Part shown: one piece after another, positions 8,426-15,444 of the stretch | Numbering within the stretch: position 1 is the first letter of the stretch | How the letters are laid out: each line of letters starts with the position of its first letter | Assembly (NCBI GenBank): GCA_964549745.1 | Contig: CAZJWP010000035.1 | Location: 1 to 19,204 of the forward strand | Source of the DNA: J089 sp964549745 | GTDB taxonomy: Bacteria; Fidelibacterota; Marinisomatia; Marinisomatales; J089 | DNA length: 19,204 bases | Direction of reading: 5' to 3' | Program-made: the position numbers and the translations under genes | The notes under the pieces: model-generated | Database searches by the model: none | What the model was told of the DNA's origin: nothing | Seen by the model: the letters and a program-made list of their open reading frames with translations, nothing else

Positions 8426-9253
8426 ATGAACCGTACAATCCCACTCCTCATCTGTATTTTTTTGGCAGCGTGTTCGCAGCAAAAAGAACAGGCGTCCACG
8501 CCTGCGCCAACACCGGATAATCCTGTTGTCGCCAAAGTGAATGAAAAAACACTAACGCTTAGAGAAGCGCAAGCGCGTTTTCAGGCTTATGATCAAGACA
8601 ATGTATCCATGGAAGACATTGTAACTCAGTGGGTCAATGAAGAAGTTTTATATCAAGCAGCGCTCACATCTGATTTGGATCGCGATGAAACACTCAAGCG
8701 TCTGGTGACCGATTACAAACGAAAGCTGCTTGGGAATTCCTTCCTGGAAAGTCATCTAAAAGATATTAAGCCGGTTACGTCTGAGGGTGTGGCTGCTTAT
8801 TACAAAGATAACAAACAAATGTTTATTCGGAATGAGGACGAAGCGCGAATCTATCATTTTTCATTACCTTCCTTAAAAGATGCCCGCTCTGTCTTTCATA
8901 TTCTTTCAACCCAAAAATCCGGCGATCAGCGAAAAGAACTTTTTTCAGCGTATCGCGTAGATGCTGTCACGGTGGAAAAAGGATATCTCATTCCTGAACT
9001 GGATGACGCCTTATTTCACTCCCGATCGAGGACCCGTGTATTGGGTCCCATTCAATCAGCGTCCGGTTATCACGTCATAGAAGTGCTTGAACGCTATTCA
9101 AAAGGTTCCCGAAAGAGCTTGAACGAAGTCTACGATGAAATCTACCAACGCCTGGTCTCCGAACGGAGAGCAATGGCCAACCTTCATCTCACCGATAGTC
9201 TACGTATAAGTTCACATATAGAAGTATTTACGGAGAAATTTAATGATAAATAA
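8426..9253 (+). CDS. Parvulin-like peptidyl-prolyl isomerase lipoprotein (SurA-related)
   Basis: A 275-residue protein with a short signal peptide ending in lipobox LAAC, so Cys16 would be lipidated. Ser at +2 does not match the E. coli inner-membrane retention signal (Asp), so outer-membrane sorting is plausible. After a Pro/Thr-rich linker (about 21-31) comes a SurA-like N-terminal segment (PVVAKVNEKTLTLREAQARF) and long helices with a YYKDNKQMFIRNEDEARIYH hinge. A degenerate parvulin domain follows, recognisable mainly by PELDDALF and VLGPIQSASGYHVIEVLERY. The strand usually carrying RHIL reads ARIYHFSL and the GGDLG loop is missing, so isomerase activity is doubtful and a chaperone role is more likely. 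It sits 15 bases after mfd with no clear ribosome-binding site and overlaps the next SurA gene by 11 bases. Family-level call is good; exact function is inferred. Confidence 0.8.
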   Translation: MNRTIPLLICIFLAACSQQKEQASTPAPTPDNPVVAKVNEKTLTLREAQARFQAYDQDNVSMEDIVTQWVNEEVLYQAALTSDLDRDETLKRLVTDYKRKLLGNSFLESHLKDIKPVTSEGVAAYYKDNKQMFIRNEDEARIYHFSLPSLKDARSVFHILSTQKSGDQRKELFSAYRVDAVTVEKGYLIPELDDALFHSRSRTRVLGPIQSASGYHVIEVLERYSKGSRKSLNEVYDEIYQRLVSERRAMANLHLTDSLRISSHIEVFTEKFNDK

Positions 9254-10547
9254 AAGGCTTTTTTCAGCCGCTTTCTTCCTGTCCGGTTGTTTGCTTTTTG
9301 CTCAGCAAAATTTAAATACCACCACGCCTCAAATTATCGAAGGCGTTGCCGCAATCGTTGGCGACAATCTGATACTGAAAAGCGATGTAGCTCAAATCGC
9401 ATCCATGACTGCCATGCAACAGCATCTGGATCCGAATAAGGATCCGGAAAAATTTGTTCAACTTCAGAAAACGATATTGCAGTCTTTGATCGATCAAAAA
9501 ATCATGTTGGAGATGGCAAAACTGGATTCGATTGAAGTGGAAGATAACGAGGTGGAATCCGCCCTCGATCAACAGGAACAAAACATTATTTCCCAGGCCG
9601 GCAGTGAAGCAACGGCGGTAAAAATGCTGGGCCAGTCGTTGAAATCATTCCGGCGTGAATACTGGCAGGATATGAAAGACCGTTTAATCACCGATAAATA
9701 CCAGCAGCAATTGTTACAAAACATTAAGGTCACACGGGAAGAGGTTGTCGATTTTTTCAACACTTACAAAGACAGCATTCCGCCCTTCCCAACCGAAATC
9801 AAACTGCGGCATATTCTAATCCCGATTAACCCCAGCCCCGAAAGTGAAGAACAGGCGAAACATTTTCTCGACAGTTTAAAAACGGCTATTCAAATGGGCG
9901 CTACCTTCGAAGATATGGCCAAAAAATATTCACAGGATCCCGGCACGAAAGATCGCGGCGGCGATTTGGGGTATGTTCGGCGCGGTTCATTGGTCCCCGA
10001 ATTCGAAGCGGTAGCTTTCACTTTGGAATCTGGTGAAATCAGCGATCCGGTTAAAACCGATTTTGGCTACCACTTAATTCAAAACATTGATGTCAAAGGC
10101 GACCGGGTTCATGTACGCCATATTTTGATTCAACCGCAACTCACTGATGAGGATGATTCCCGGGCTTACAAATTTGCCAAAACCTTGCAGGACTCCATCC
10201 ACACACTGGACGAGTACAAAGATTTCGCCGCTCGTTATTCTGCCGATGATCAAACTAAATCCATTGGCGGTGATTTAGGTTGGGTGGATCCTAACAATTT
10301 TTCCATTCCGGAATTGGCCCAGGTTGTTCCTTACCTTGAAAAAGGAAAATGTAGTCCGCCGGTTAAAACAGACTTTGGATATCACCTGCTCTGGTTGGAA
10401 GATATTCGCCCGGGCGGAAAACCCGATTTGAAACTGCACTGGTCAAAGATTGAAGAAATGGCATTGAATCATAAGAAGATGGTTTGGTACCAATCCTGGA
10501 TCAAAGATGCGCGTATAAAATTCTCAATTGTGGAAAAAACAGACTGA
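9243..10547 (+). CDS. surA: SurA-type periplasmic chaperone / peptidyl-prolyl isomerase
   Basis: SurA helps outer-membrane proteins cross the periplasm and fold. The 434-residue protein has a signal peptide (about 1-20, ending LLFA before QQN), a SurA N-terminal chaperone domain starting IIEGVAAIVGDNLILKSDV, and two parvulin domains. The first runs from KLRHILIPI (about 187) through DRGGDLGYVRRGSLVPEF to DFGYHLIQ. The second runs from VRHILIQ (about 291) through SIGGDLGWVDP to DFGYHLLWLEDI. Both keep the parvulin His and GGDLG motifs. LSGC at residues 13-16 also fits a lipobox, so lipidation at Cys16 is an alternative, though hydrophobic residues follow that Cys. A good ribosome-binding site, GGAG at 9232-9235, precedes the ATG. 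It is the last left-arm gene; its end carries a reverse DnaA-like box. Confidence 0.92.
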   Translation: MINKRLFSAAFFLSGCLLFAQQNLNTTTPQIIEGVAAIVGDNLILKSDVAQIASMTAMQQHLDPNKDPEKFVQLQKTILQSLIDQKIMLEMAKLDSIEVEDNEVESALDQQEQNIISQAGSEATAVKMLGQSLKSFRREYWQDMKDRLITDKYQQQLLQNIKVTREEVVDFFNTYKDSIPPFPTEIKLRHILIPINPSPESEEQAKHFLDSLKTAIQMGATFEDMAKKYSQDPGTKDRGGDLGYVRRGSLVPEFEAVAFTLESGEISDPVKTDFGYHLIQNIDVKGDRVHVRHILIQPQLTDEDDSRAYKFAKTLQDSIHTLDEYKDFAARYSADDQTKSIGGDLGWVDPNNFSIPELAQVVPYLEKGKCSPPVKTDFGYHLLWLEDIRPGGKPDLKLHWSKIEEMALNHKKMVWYQSWIKDARIKFSIVEKTD

Positions 10548-10749
10548 TTTATCCACAAACCTTTTCCACCGGCCTCCGGAATAAACCTTTTCCACCATCT
10601 TATGTCATTTTCCGCTGAATTAAAATTTTGTTTTCCACCGCCTTTTTGAGGTTATCCCCATAACTTCAAACTCGAACCCAGCGGGGTAACTTCACATTTC
10701 TTCCTGTAAGAAGCCCTGTTTTATCCACAGACTTTTCCCCTTTTCCACA
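10529..10749 (+). promoter_or_regulatory. DnaA-box cluster
   Basis: Matches to TTATCCACA: perfect at 10549-10557 and 10721-10729. One mismatch at 10652-10660 (TTATCCCCA), 10741-10749 (TTTTCCACA) and, on the reverse strand within the surA coding end, 10529-10537. Two mismatches (TTTTCCACC) at 10562-10570, 10588-10596 and 10631-10639. The repeated use of the same two-mismatch form suggests it is a real lower-affinity variant in this lineage and not noise. All but the first lie on the + strand. The pair at 10721 and 10741 abuts the AT-rich tract, the position expected for the boxes that nucleate the DnaA filament. Confidence 0.85.
10557..10596 (+). repeat. 14-base direct repeat carrying weak DnaA boxes
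   Basis: AAACCTTTTCCACC occurs at 10557-10570 and again at 10583-10596, a period of 26 bases. Each copy contains the TTTTCCACC box variant. The spacer holds CCGG-CCT-CCGG, which could form a tiny stem. A second short direct repeat in the same gap, TAACTTCA at 10661-10668 and 10687-10694, has the same 26-base period. The first repeat is seen directly; a shared role in phasing DnaA is inference. Confidence 0.7.
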
Positions 10750-10751
10750 GC

Positions 10752-10801
10752 TCTAAATAAAATTATTCTTTATTTAAACTGAATATATTTTAAAAGAGTT
10801 T
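10752..10801 (+). other. AT-rich probable DNA unwinding element
   Basis: About 50 bases with only around six G or C, starting two bases after the last DnaA box. An 8-base perfect inverted repeat, TAAATAAA (10754-10761) and TTTATTTA (10769-10776), separated by seven bases, lies in it. A CTA triplet at 10753-10755 could be a first DnaA-trio unit on the complementary strand, but the following triplets do not continue the pattern well. Position and composition support an unwinding element; the trio reading is weak. Confidence 0.7.
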
Positions 10802-10839
10802 GTCGAAGATAATTCGTAATTTCGGACCTCCAAAATTGC

Positions 10840-10868
10840 TTGTTAAACGGAAGGATTTTCGCTAACAT
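10840..10868 (+). promoter_or_regulatory. Candidate dnaN promoter
   Basis: TTGTTA (10840-10845) and TAACAT (10863-10868) are separated by 17 bases. Each matches four of six bases of the sigma-70 type -35 and -10 consensus. The pair lies between the AT-rich tract and the dnaN start at 10928, where a promoter is needed because dnaN does not follow dnaA. The matches are modest and the organism's own promoter consensus is unknown. Confidence 0.3.
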
Positions 10869-10927
10869 TCATAGCTCTTTCGGACACAAATTTTTTTATC
10901 CTAAGATCCATTTTTCACAGGAATCCT

Positions 10928-12043
10928 ATGAAAATATCGACCTCCAAAACAGAACTGCTCAATACACTTCAAAAATTATCCAAAGCCGTTCCGGCTCGTT
11001 CAACTTTACCAATTCTAAGTTGTGCCTTATTTAAGGTTGAACAGGATCAGGTTTGGTTGAGAACAACCGACCTTGAAATAACATTGGTATCCCGCCTGAC
11101 GGCCAGTATAGAAGAACAAGGCTCCACAGCCATTCCACTACAGACTTTACTGGACATTACCTCAGCGCTGCCGGATGGACGTGTAACGATTGCTGCCAAC
11201 CCTCAGAATAAAATTGAATTGATCACCGATACAGGTGTGTACGATTTGATGGGAAAGTCCGCAGAAGAATTCCCGGCATTGCCGGAAGTGTCCGATCAAC
11301 AGCCGATCAGAATTTCATCCGAACAATTAAAATCGATTATTGATATGACCCTCTTTGCGGTGAGTCGCGATGAATTGAAACCGGCGCTTACCGGCGTATA
11401 CTTCAATTTCACTAAAGATAACATCACAACGGTTGCAACGGACGGTCATCGTCTGGTCCAGTATATGGTCAAAGATGTGGAGGAAATCGGTTATACGGGG
11501 AATATAATTGTCCCGCGGAAATTTTTGGGCTTGATGAATAATCTCCTGGCGGGATCCGATTCTTTGGAATTATCATTAAGCGAAAACCACCTGACCGCAA
11601 CAGTGGAAGACGATAATGTTTACACCCGGGTGATAGATGAGCGTTTTCCGGATTATGAATCGGTCATCCCAAAGGATAATGATAAAACCCTGGCTATAGA
11701 TAAAGATATATTGCTTGGATCCGTCCGCCGCGTTTCGATTTTCTCAAATAAATCCACGCAACAAATTTCACTACGTTTAAGCGCGGAGCGGTCGCTCATA
11801 ACCACGGAAGACCCGGAAAAGGCGTCCAAGGCCCAGGAAGAACTGGCCGCCGAATTTGAGGGTGAAGAATTGGTGATAGGCTACAACGCTTTGTATTTGA
11901 AAGACATTATTTCGCATATTGCGGACGATAAAATAATAGCCAAATTCAAAACGCCGATCAGCGCGGCACTCTTTTTCCCGAAAACACCCCGCGAAAACCG
12001 GGATGTAACCATGTTGCTGATGCCTATCCGATTGAATGACTAG
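10928..12043 (+). CDS. dnaN: DNA polymerase III beta subunit (sliding clamp)
   Basis: The clamp is a ring-shaped dimer that tethers DNA polymerase III to DNA. The 371-residue protein has the three tandem clamp folds of the family. Recognisable blocks are MKISTSKTELLNTLQKLSKAV with RSTLPILS at the N-terminus, LPDGRVTI, SAEEFPALP, VATDGHRLVQY in the central domain, IDERFPDYESVIP, and the terminal MLLMPIRL that lines the partner-binding pocket. Length is normal. AGGA at 10919-10922 sits five bases before the ATG. dnaN is usually the second gene after dnaA; here it directly follows the origin gap and probably has its own promoter. recF follows after 44 bases. Confidence 0.98.
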   Translation: MKISTSKTELLNTLQKLSKAVPARSTLPILSCALFKVEQDQVWLRTTDLEITLVSRLTASIEEQGSTAIPLQTLLDITSALPDGRVTIAANPQNKIELITDTGVYDLMGKSAEEFPALPEVSDQQPIRISSEQLKSIIDMTLFAVSRDELKPALTGVYFNFTKDNITTVATDGHRLVQYMVKDVEEIGYTGNIIVPRKFLGLMNNLLAGSDSLELSLSENHLTATVEDDNVYTRVIDERFPDYESVIPKDNDKTLAIDKDILLGSVRRVSIFSNKSTQQISLRLSAERSLITTEDPEKASKAQEELAAEFEGEELVIGYNALYLKDIISHIADDKIIAKFKTPISAALFFPKTPRENRDVTMLLMPIRLND

Positions 12044-12087
12044 AACATCATCCGCGTCAGCTCTGGTTTATAAATATATCCAAACAC

Positions 12088-13167
12088 ATGCCAGTTAAGG
12101 TCATTGAATTGGTCTCATTTCGAAATCACGACAATGTGAAAATGGAATTTGGTCCGGACGTAAATGTAGTCTGGGGACCAAACGGCGCCGGTAAAACATC
12201 GGTCCTGGAAGGGATTCACCTTTTATCAGTTGGCAAGAGCTTTAGAACATCGCGAAGCCGTGAATTGATTAAGTCCGGCGACGATTATTTTTCCGTTACC
12301 GGTCAGTTTAATGAAGGACAAAAGGAAACCACCGTACAGTTTAACCAAATGAAAAGCGGCGAACGACGATTCAAGGTGAACGGGAAAAAACTAAACCGTA
12401 TCCAGGACCTTGTGGGAATGAATCCGGTTGTGATTTTATCACCGGAGGAACAAATAATTACCAAAGGATCACCCGGCGATCGCCGTGGATATTTTAACCG
12501 GGTTTTCTCGGTGATTTTCCACGATTATTTGGAGAACCTGAGCGAATACCAGCGCATCTTGAAGCAACGAAACAGTTTATTACAAAACTTGGATTCACAT
12601 TCTGCTGACACAGAAGAACTACGCGCCTGGGATAAATCAATTGCGGAAAGCGGACTGACTCTCTGGACCGATCGACACATTCATTTGAAAGCGTTTCAAG
12701 AAGAGTTGGAACAGGTTACAAAACAATACGCTGATGATCTTACGTTGAAAATGCGTTATCCAAAAAACCCGGTTGATTCTGTTGAAGCTTATCTCTTAAA
12801 ACTTCAACAAAATAAAAACCGTGACAGCGTGTTAGGTCTTACGACTTTTGGTCCGCACCGGGACCGGATCGATTTTATGTTTAACCGGCGGTCGCTCCGC
12901 GATTATGGATCGCAAGGCGAACAAAAACTAGCCCTGATTCTGATTAAAATTGCAGAATTTGCATTGATCAAAAACCAAACCGGAAAAACCCCAACCCTTC
13001 TGCTGGACGACTTGTTTGCCAAATTAGACTTCAACCGGTCCGGTCATATTCTGGATTTACTGAATTCAGGAATTCAATCCATTATCACAACGACTGATTT
13101 AGTGGATATGGAAAACCACGGCATGAATATCCACCAGGATGATCTTGTTACAATCAAGTTGGGTTGA
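12088..13167 (+). CDS. recF: DNA replication and repair protein RecF
   Basis: RecF is an SMC/ABC-type ATPase that, with RecO and RecR, loads RecA at gapped DNA and helps stalled forks. The 359-residue protein has Walker A GPNGAGKT at residues 30-37, the ABC signature region SQGEQKLALILIKIAE, and Walker B plus D-loop TPTLLLDDLFAKLD near the C-terminus. RecF-specific blocks SVGKSFRT, DRRGYFNRVFS and LTTFGPHRDRIDF are present. Length is normal and no motif is missing. No clear ribosome-binding site precedes the ATG. It lies in the conserved dnaN-recF-gyrB order, followed after one base by the DUF721 gene. Confidence 0.97.
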   Translation: MPVKVIELVSFRNHDNVKMEFGPDVNVVWGPNGAGKTSVLEGIHLLSVGKSFRTSRSRELIKSGDDYFSVTGQFNEGQKETTVQFNQMKSGERRFKVNGKKLNRIQDLVGMNPVVILSPEEQIITKGSPGDRRGYFNRVFSVIFHDYLENLSEYQRILKQRNSLLQNLDSHSADTEELRAWDKSIAESGLTLWTDRHIHLKAFQEELEQVTKQYADDLTLKMRYPKNPVDSVEAYLLKLQQNKNRDSVLGLTTFGPHRDRIDFMFNRRSLRDYGSQGEQKLALILIKIAEFALIKNQTGKTPTLLLDDLFAKLDFNRSGHILDLLNSGIQSIITTTDLVDMENHGMNIHQDDLVTIKLG

Positions 13168-13168
13168 G

Positions 13169-13444
13169 ATGGAATCTCTGGGAAGCGCTTTGACGCGCAT
13201 GTTAGAAGATGTGGGGATTGATAAAGCGGTCAAACAGCAGAAATCACTGGCCTTGTGGCCGGAAATTGTGGGAACAATCATTTCTGAAGTGACGACACCG
13301 AAAGATGTGGAACACGGCGTTCTCACGATAAAAACGGCCAACGCCACTTGGCGGCAGGAACTCTTTTTCCGGAAAAGAGATATTATTAAAAAATTAAATA
13401 CCCAAATAGGCGAAAAGATAATCAAGGATATACGATTCTTATGA
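13169..13444 (+). CDS. dciA: DUF721 protein, probable DciA replicative-helicase loader
   Basis: A 91-residue protein with the DUF721 signature LWPEIVG (about 29-35), a central GVLTIKTANATWRQEL block and a basic end (FFRKRDIIKKLNTQIG). DUF721 proteins are known as DciA, which interacts with and helps load DnaB helicase in bacteria without DnaC or DnaI. This copy is just the core domain. An in-frame ATG at 13139 would add ten residues but lies inside recF; the ATG at 13169, one base after the recF stop, gives a protein beginning MESLGSALTRML that fits the family better. The stop overlaps the gyrB ATG by four bases. Placement between recF and gyrB resembles that in mycobacteria and fits a replication role. 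Function is inferred from family and context. Confidence 0.88.
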   Translation: MESLGSALTRMLEDVGIDKAVKQQKSLALWPEIVGTIISEVTTPKDVEHGVLTIKTANATWRQELFFRKRDIIKKLNTQIGEKIIKDIRFL

Positions 13445-15414
13445 CAAACGGTAATCCAAAATACAGCGCGGAAAATATTAAGGTTCTTGAAGGATTGGAG
13501 GCGGTTCGTAAACGGCCCGCCATGTACATCGGTGATATAGGAAAACGCGGTTTACACCATCTGGTTTATGAAGTGGTAGATAACTGCGTTGACGAAGCTC
13601 TGGCTGGTTATTGTACGGAAATTACGGTCACCTTCAAAAAAGACGGATCGGTTACAGTCGTTGATAATGGCCGCGGAATTCCGGTCGATATTCACAAAGA
13701 AGAGAAAAAGCCCGCCCTAGAAGTGGTCATGACCATGCTCCACGCCGGCGGAAAATTTGACAAGGCAAGTTACAAGGTTTCCGGAGGCTTACATGGCGTC
13801 GGCGTTTCTGTAGTCAACGCCCTTGCGGAATGGATGGTGGCAGAAGTTCACAGGGATGGAAAAATCCATCAGCAGAAATACACCAAAGGTGCGGTGGCAA
13901 GTAAACTAGAGGTTGTTGGGAAGACCAGGAGAACAGGAACAACCATCTCCTTTATGCCTGATGCGGAAATCTTCAAGATCACTCATTTTGAATATGATAT
14001 CATTGCCGAACGGCTCCGCGAATTGGCCTATCTGAACAAGGGTTTACTCATAACGCTCAAGGATGATCGAAGTGACGAACCGATAGAGGATCAATTTCAT
14101 TTTAAAGGCGGTCTGGCCGATTTTGTACGGTTTCTGGATGATGCGGCCCAGCCAATCCACACTAAGATTATTTCAGTGGAAAAAGAGGATACGGAAGTTC
14201 CGGTTTCTGTGGCAATCCGGTACAATGCCGGATACAATGAAAACGTGCTCTCGTTTGTGAATAATATTAATACCATTGAAGGTGGAACTCATCTTTCCGG
14301 ATTCCGGTCCGCGCTGACCCGCGCCCTGAACAATTATGCCACCAAAAACAACCTGATCCGAATCAAGAAGAACGAAAAACTATCGCTTTCCGGTGACGAT
14401 TTCAGGGAAGGACTTACGGCGATAATCTCTGTGAAAGTGGCGGAACCGCAATTTGAAGGCCAGACCAAAACCAAACTTGGAAACGGCGATGTAAAAGGTA
14501 TTGTGGATGCAATCGTTTATGAAGGCATTCAGGATTACCTGGAGCAAAATCCATCGATTGGCCGAAAGATTGTAGAAAAAGCCGTCATGGCCGCCCGGTC
14601 ACGCCACGCCGCCCGAAAAGCCCGGGAACTGATTCGGCGGAAATCCGCTCTGGGCAGCTCTACCCTCCCCGGAAAATTGGCCGACTGTTCCAATCGCGAC
14701 CCGGCATTGTGTGAATTGTTTCTGGTGGAGGGAGATTCCGCCGGTGGTTCGGCCAAGCAAGGCCGGGACAGACGTTTTCAGGCAATTCTTCCCTTGCGAG
14801 GTAAGGTAATCAACGCTGAAAAAGCACGACTGGATAAATTGCTGAGCAACAATGAAATCCAAACCATTATTACTGCGCTTGGAACCGGGTTTGGCGGCAG
14901 CAACGGCGATGATGAAAATGGAGGTGAACGAGCAGCCTCCGACTTTGACATCGAAAAACTTCGTTATCATAAAATTGTCATCATGACCGACGCGGATGTG
15001 GACGGAAGCCACATTCGAACCCTGCTCCTCACCTTCTTTTACCGGAAAATGCAGGAAGTCCTCACCGGCGGCCATGTATTCCTGGCTTTGCCGCCGTTGT
15101 TTAAAGTGAAACAAGGGAAAAAAGAAGTCTATGCCTTCGACGATACGGAACGTGAGCGGGCCGTGACACAATTCACCCGGGATAACAAGTCGCAAAAAAT
15201 TGAGATTCAGCGTTACAAAGGATTAGGTGAAATGAACCCGGATCAACTCTGGAGCACTACCATGGATCCGGAACGTCGTACCCTAATGGAAGTCACCATT
15301 GATGACGCAGCCGAAGCATCAAAAACGTTCCAGGATTTGATGGGCAGCGACGTGGAAGCCCGCCGTCAATTTATTGAAACCAACGCCAAGTTTGTAACCA
15401 ATCTGGATATTTAA
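13441..15414 (+). CDS. gyrB: DNA gyrase subunit B
   Basis: The ATPase subunit of gyrase, which introduces negative supercoils. The 657-residue protein has the GHKL ATPase fold: EVVDNCVDEAL with catalytic Glu44, DNGRGIPVDIH (about 75-85), and GGLHGVGVSVVNAL (about 115-128). The TOPRIM domain has Glu430 in LVEGDSAGG and the metal-binding triad Asp517, Asp519 and Asp521 in MTDADVDGSH. QRYKGLGEMNPDQLW marks the C-terminal part. It belongs to the shorter GyrB class, without the large E. coli insertion. A Gly/Asp/Asn-rich stretch, about GGSNGDDENGGERAAS, sits just before FDIEKLRYHK, where many GyrBs have only a few residues. It overlaps dciA upstream and is 30 bases before gyrA. ParE is an alternative for such sequences, but the gyrA partner decides for GyrB. 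Confidence 0.97.
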   Translation: MTNGNPKYSAENIKVLEGLEAVRKRPAMYIGDIGKRGLHHLVYEVVDNCVDEALAGYCTEITVTFKKDGSVTVVDNGRGIPVDIHKEEKKPALEVVMTMLHAGGKFDKASYKVSGGLHGVGVSVVNALAEWMVAEVHRDGKIHQQKYTKGAVASKLEVVGKTRRTGTTISFMPDAEIFKITHFEYDIIAERLRELAYLNKGLLITLKDDRSDEPIEDQFHFKGGLADFVRFLDDAAQPIHTKIISVEKEDTEVPVSVAIRYNAGYNENVLSFVNNINTIEGGTHLSGFRSALTRALNNYATKNNLIRIKKNEKLSLSGDDFREGLTAIISVKVAEPQFEGQTKTKLGNGDVKGIVDAIVYEGIQDYLEQNPSIGRKIVEKAVMAARSRHAARKARELIRRKSALGSSTLPGKLADCSNRDPALCELFLVEGDSAGGSAKQGRDRRFQAILPLRGKVINAEKARLDKLLSNNEIQTIITALGTGFGGSNGDDENGGERAASDFDIEKLRYHKIVIMTDADVDGSHIRTLLLTFFYRKMQEVLTGGHVFLALPPLFKVKQGKKEVYAFDDTERERAVTQFTRDNKSQKIEIQRYKGLGEMNPDQLWSTTMDPERRTLMEVTIDDAAEASKTFQDLMGSDVEARRQFIETNAKFVTNLDI

Positions 15415-15444
15415 CCGAATTGAATTAGATAAAGAAAGATCACT

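Larger units (their letters stand above)
10529..10801 (+). other. oriC: Probable chromosomal replication origin (oriC)
   Basis: The 380 bases between surA and dnaN hold no gene. They contain a DnaA-box cluster followed by an AT-rich tract, the standard bacterial oriC layout. The flanking genes (dnaN, recF, gyrB and gyrA on one side, rpmH, yidC and mnmE/mnmG on the other) are classic origin neighbours, and two parS sites lie within about 7.2 kb. Nearly all boxes point the same way, towards the AT-rich tract and dnaN. In the standard arrangement this cluster would lie between dnaA and dnaN, but here dnaA is replaced by surA. A whole-genome GC-skew plot would settle whether this is the active origin. 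Confidence 0.8.

Noticed and set aside
10602..10649. Fifteen-codon frame inside the origin gap
   Set aside because: Too short, no ribosome-binding site, and its bases are better explained as DnaA-box DNA.
10891..10919. TTATCCTAA and TTTTTCACA near the dnaN start, as further DnaA boxes
   Set aside because: Each has two mismatches and they lie beyond the AT-rich tract; they are too degenerate to claim without binding data.
10840..11034. Short frame starting upstream of dnaN
   Set aside because: It runs into dnaN in another frame, has no family resemblance, and dnaN has a better ribosome-binding site.
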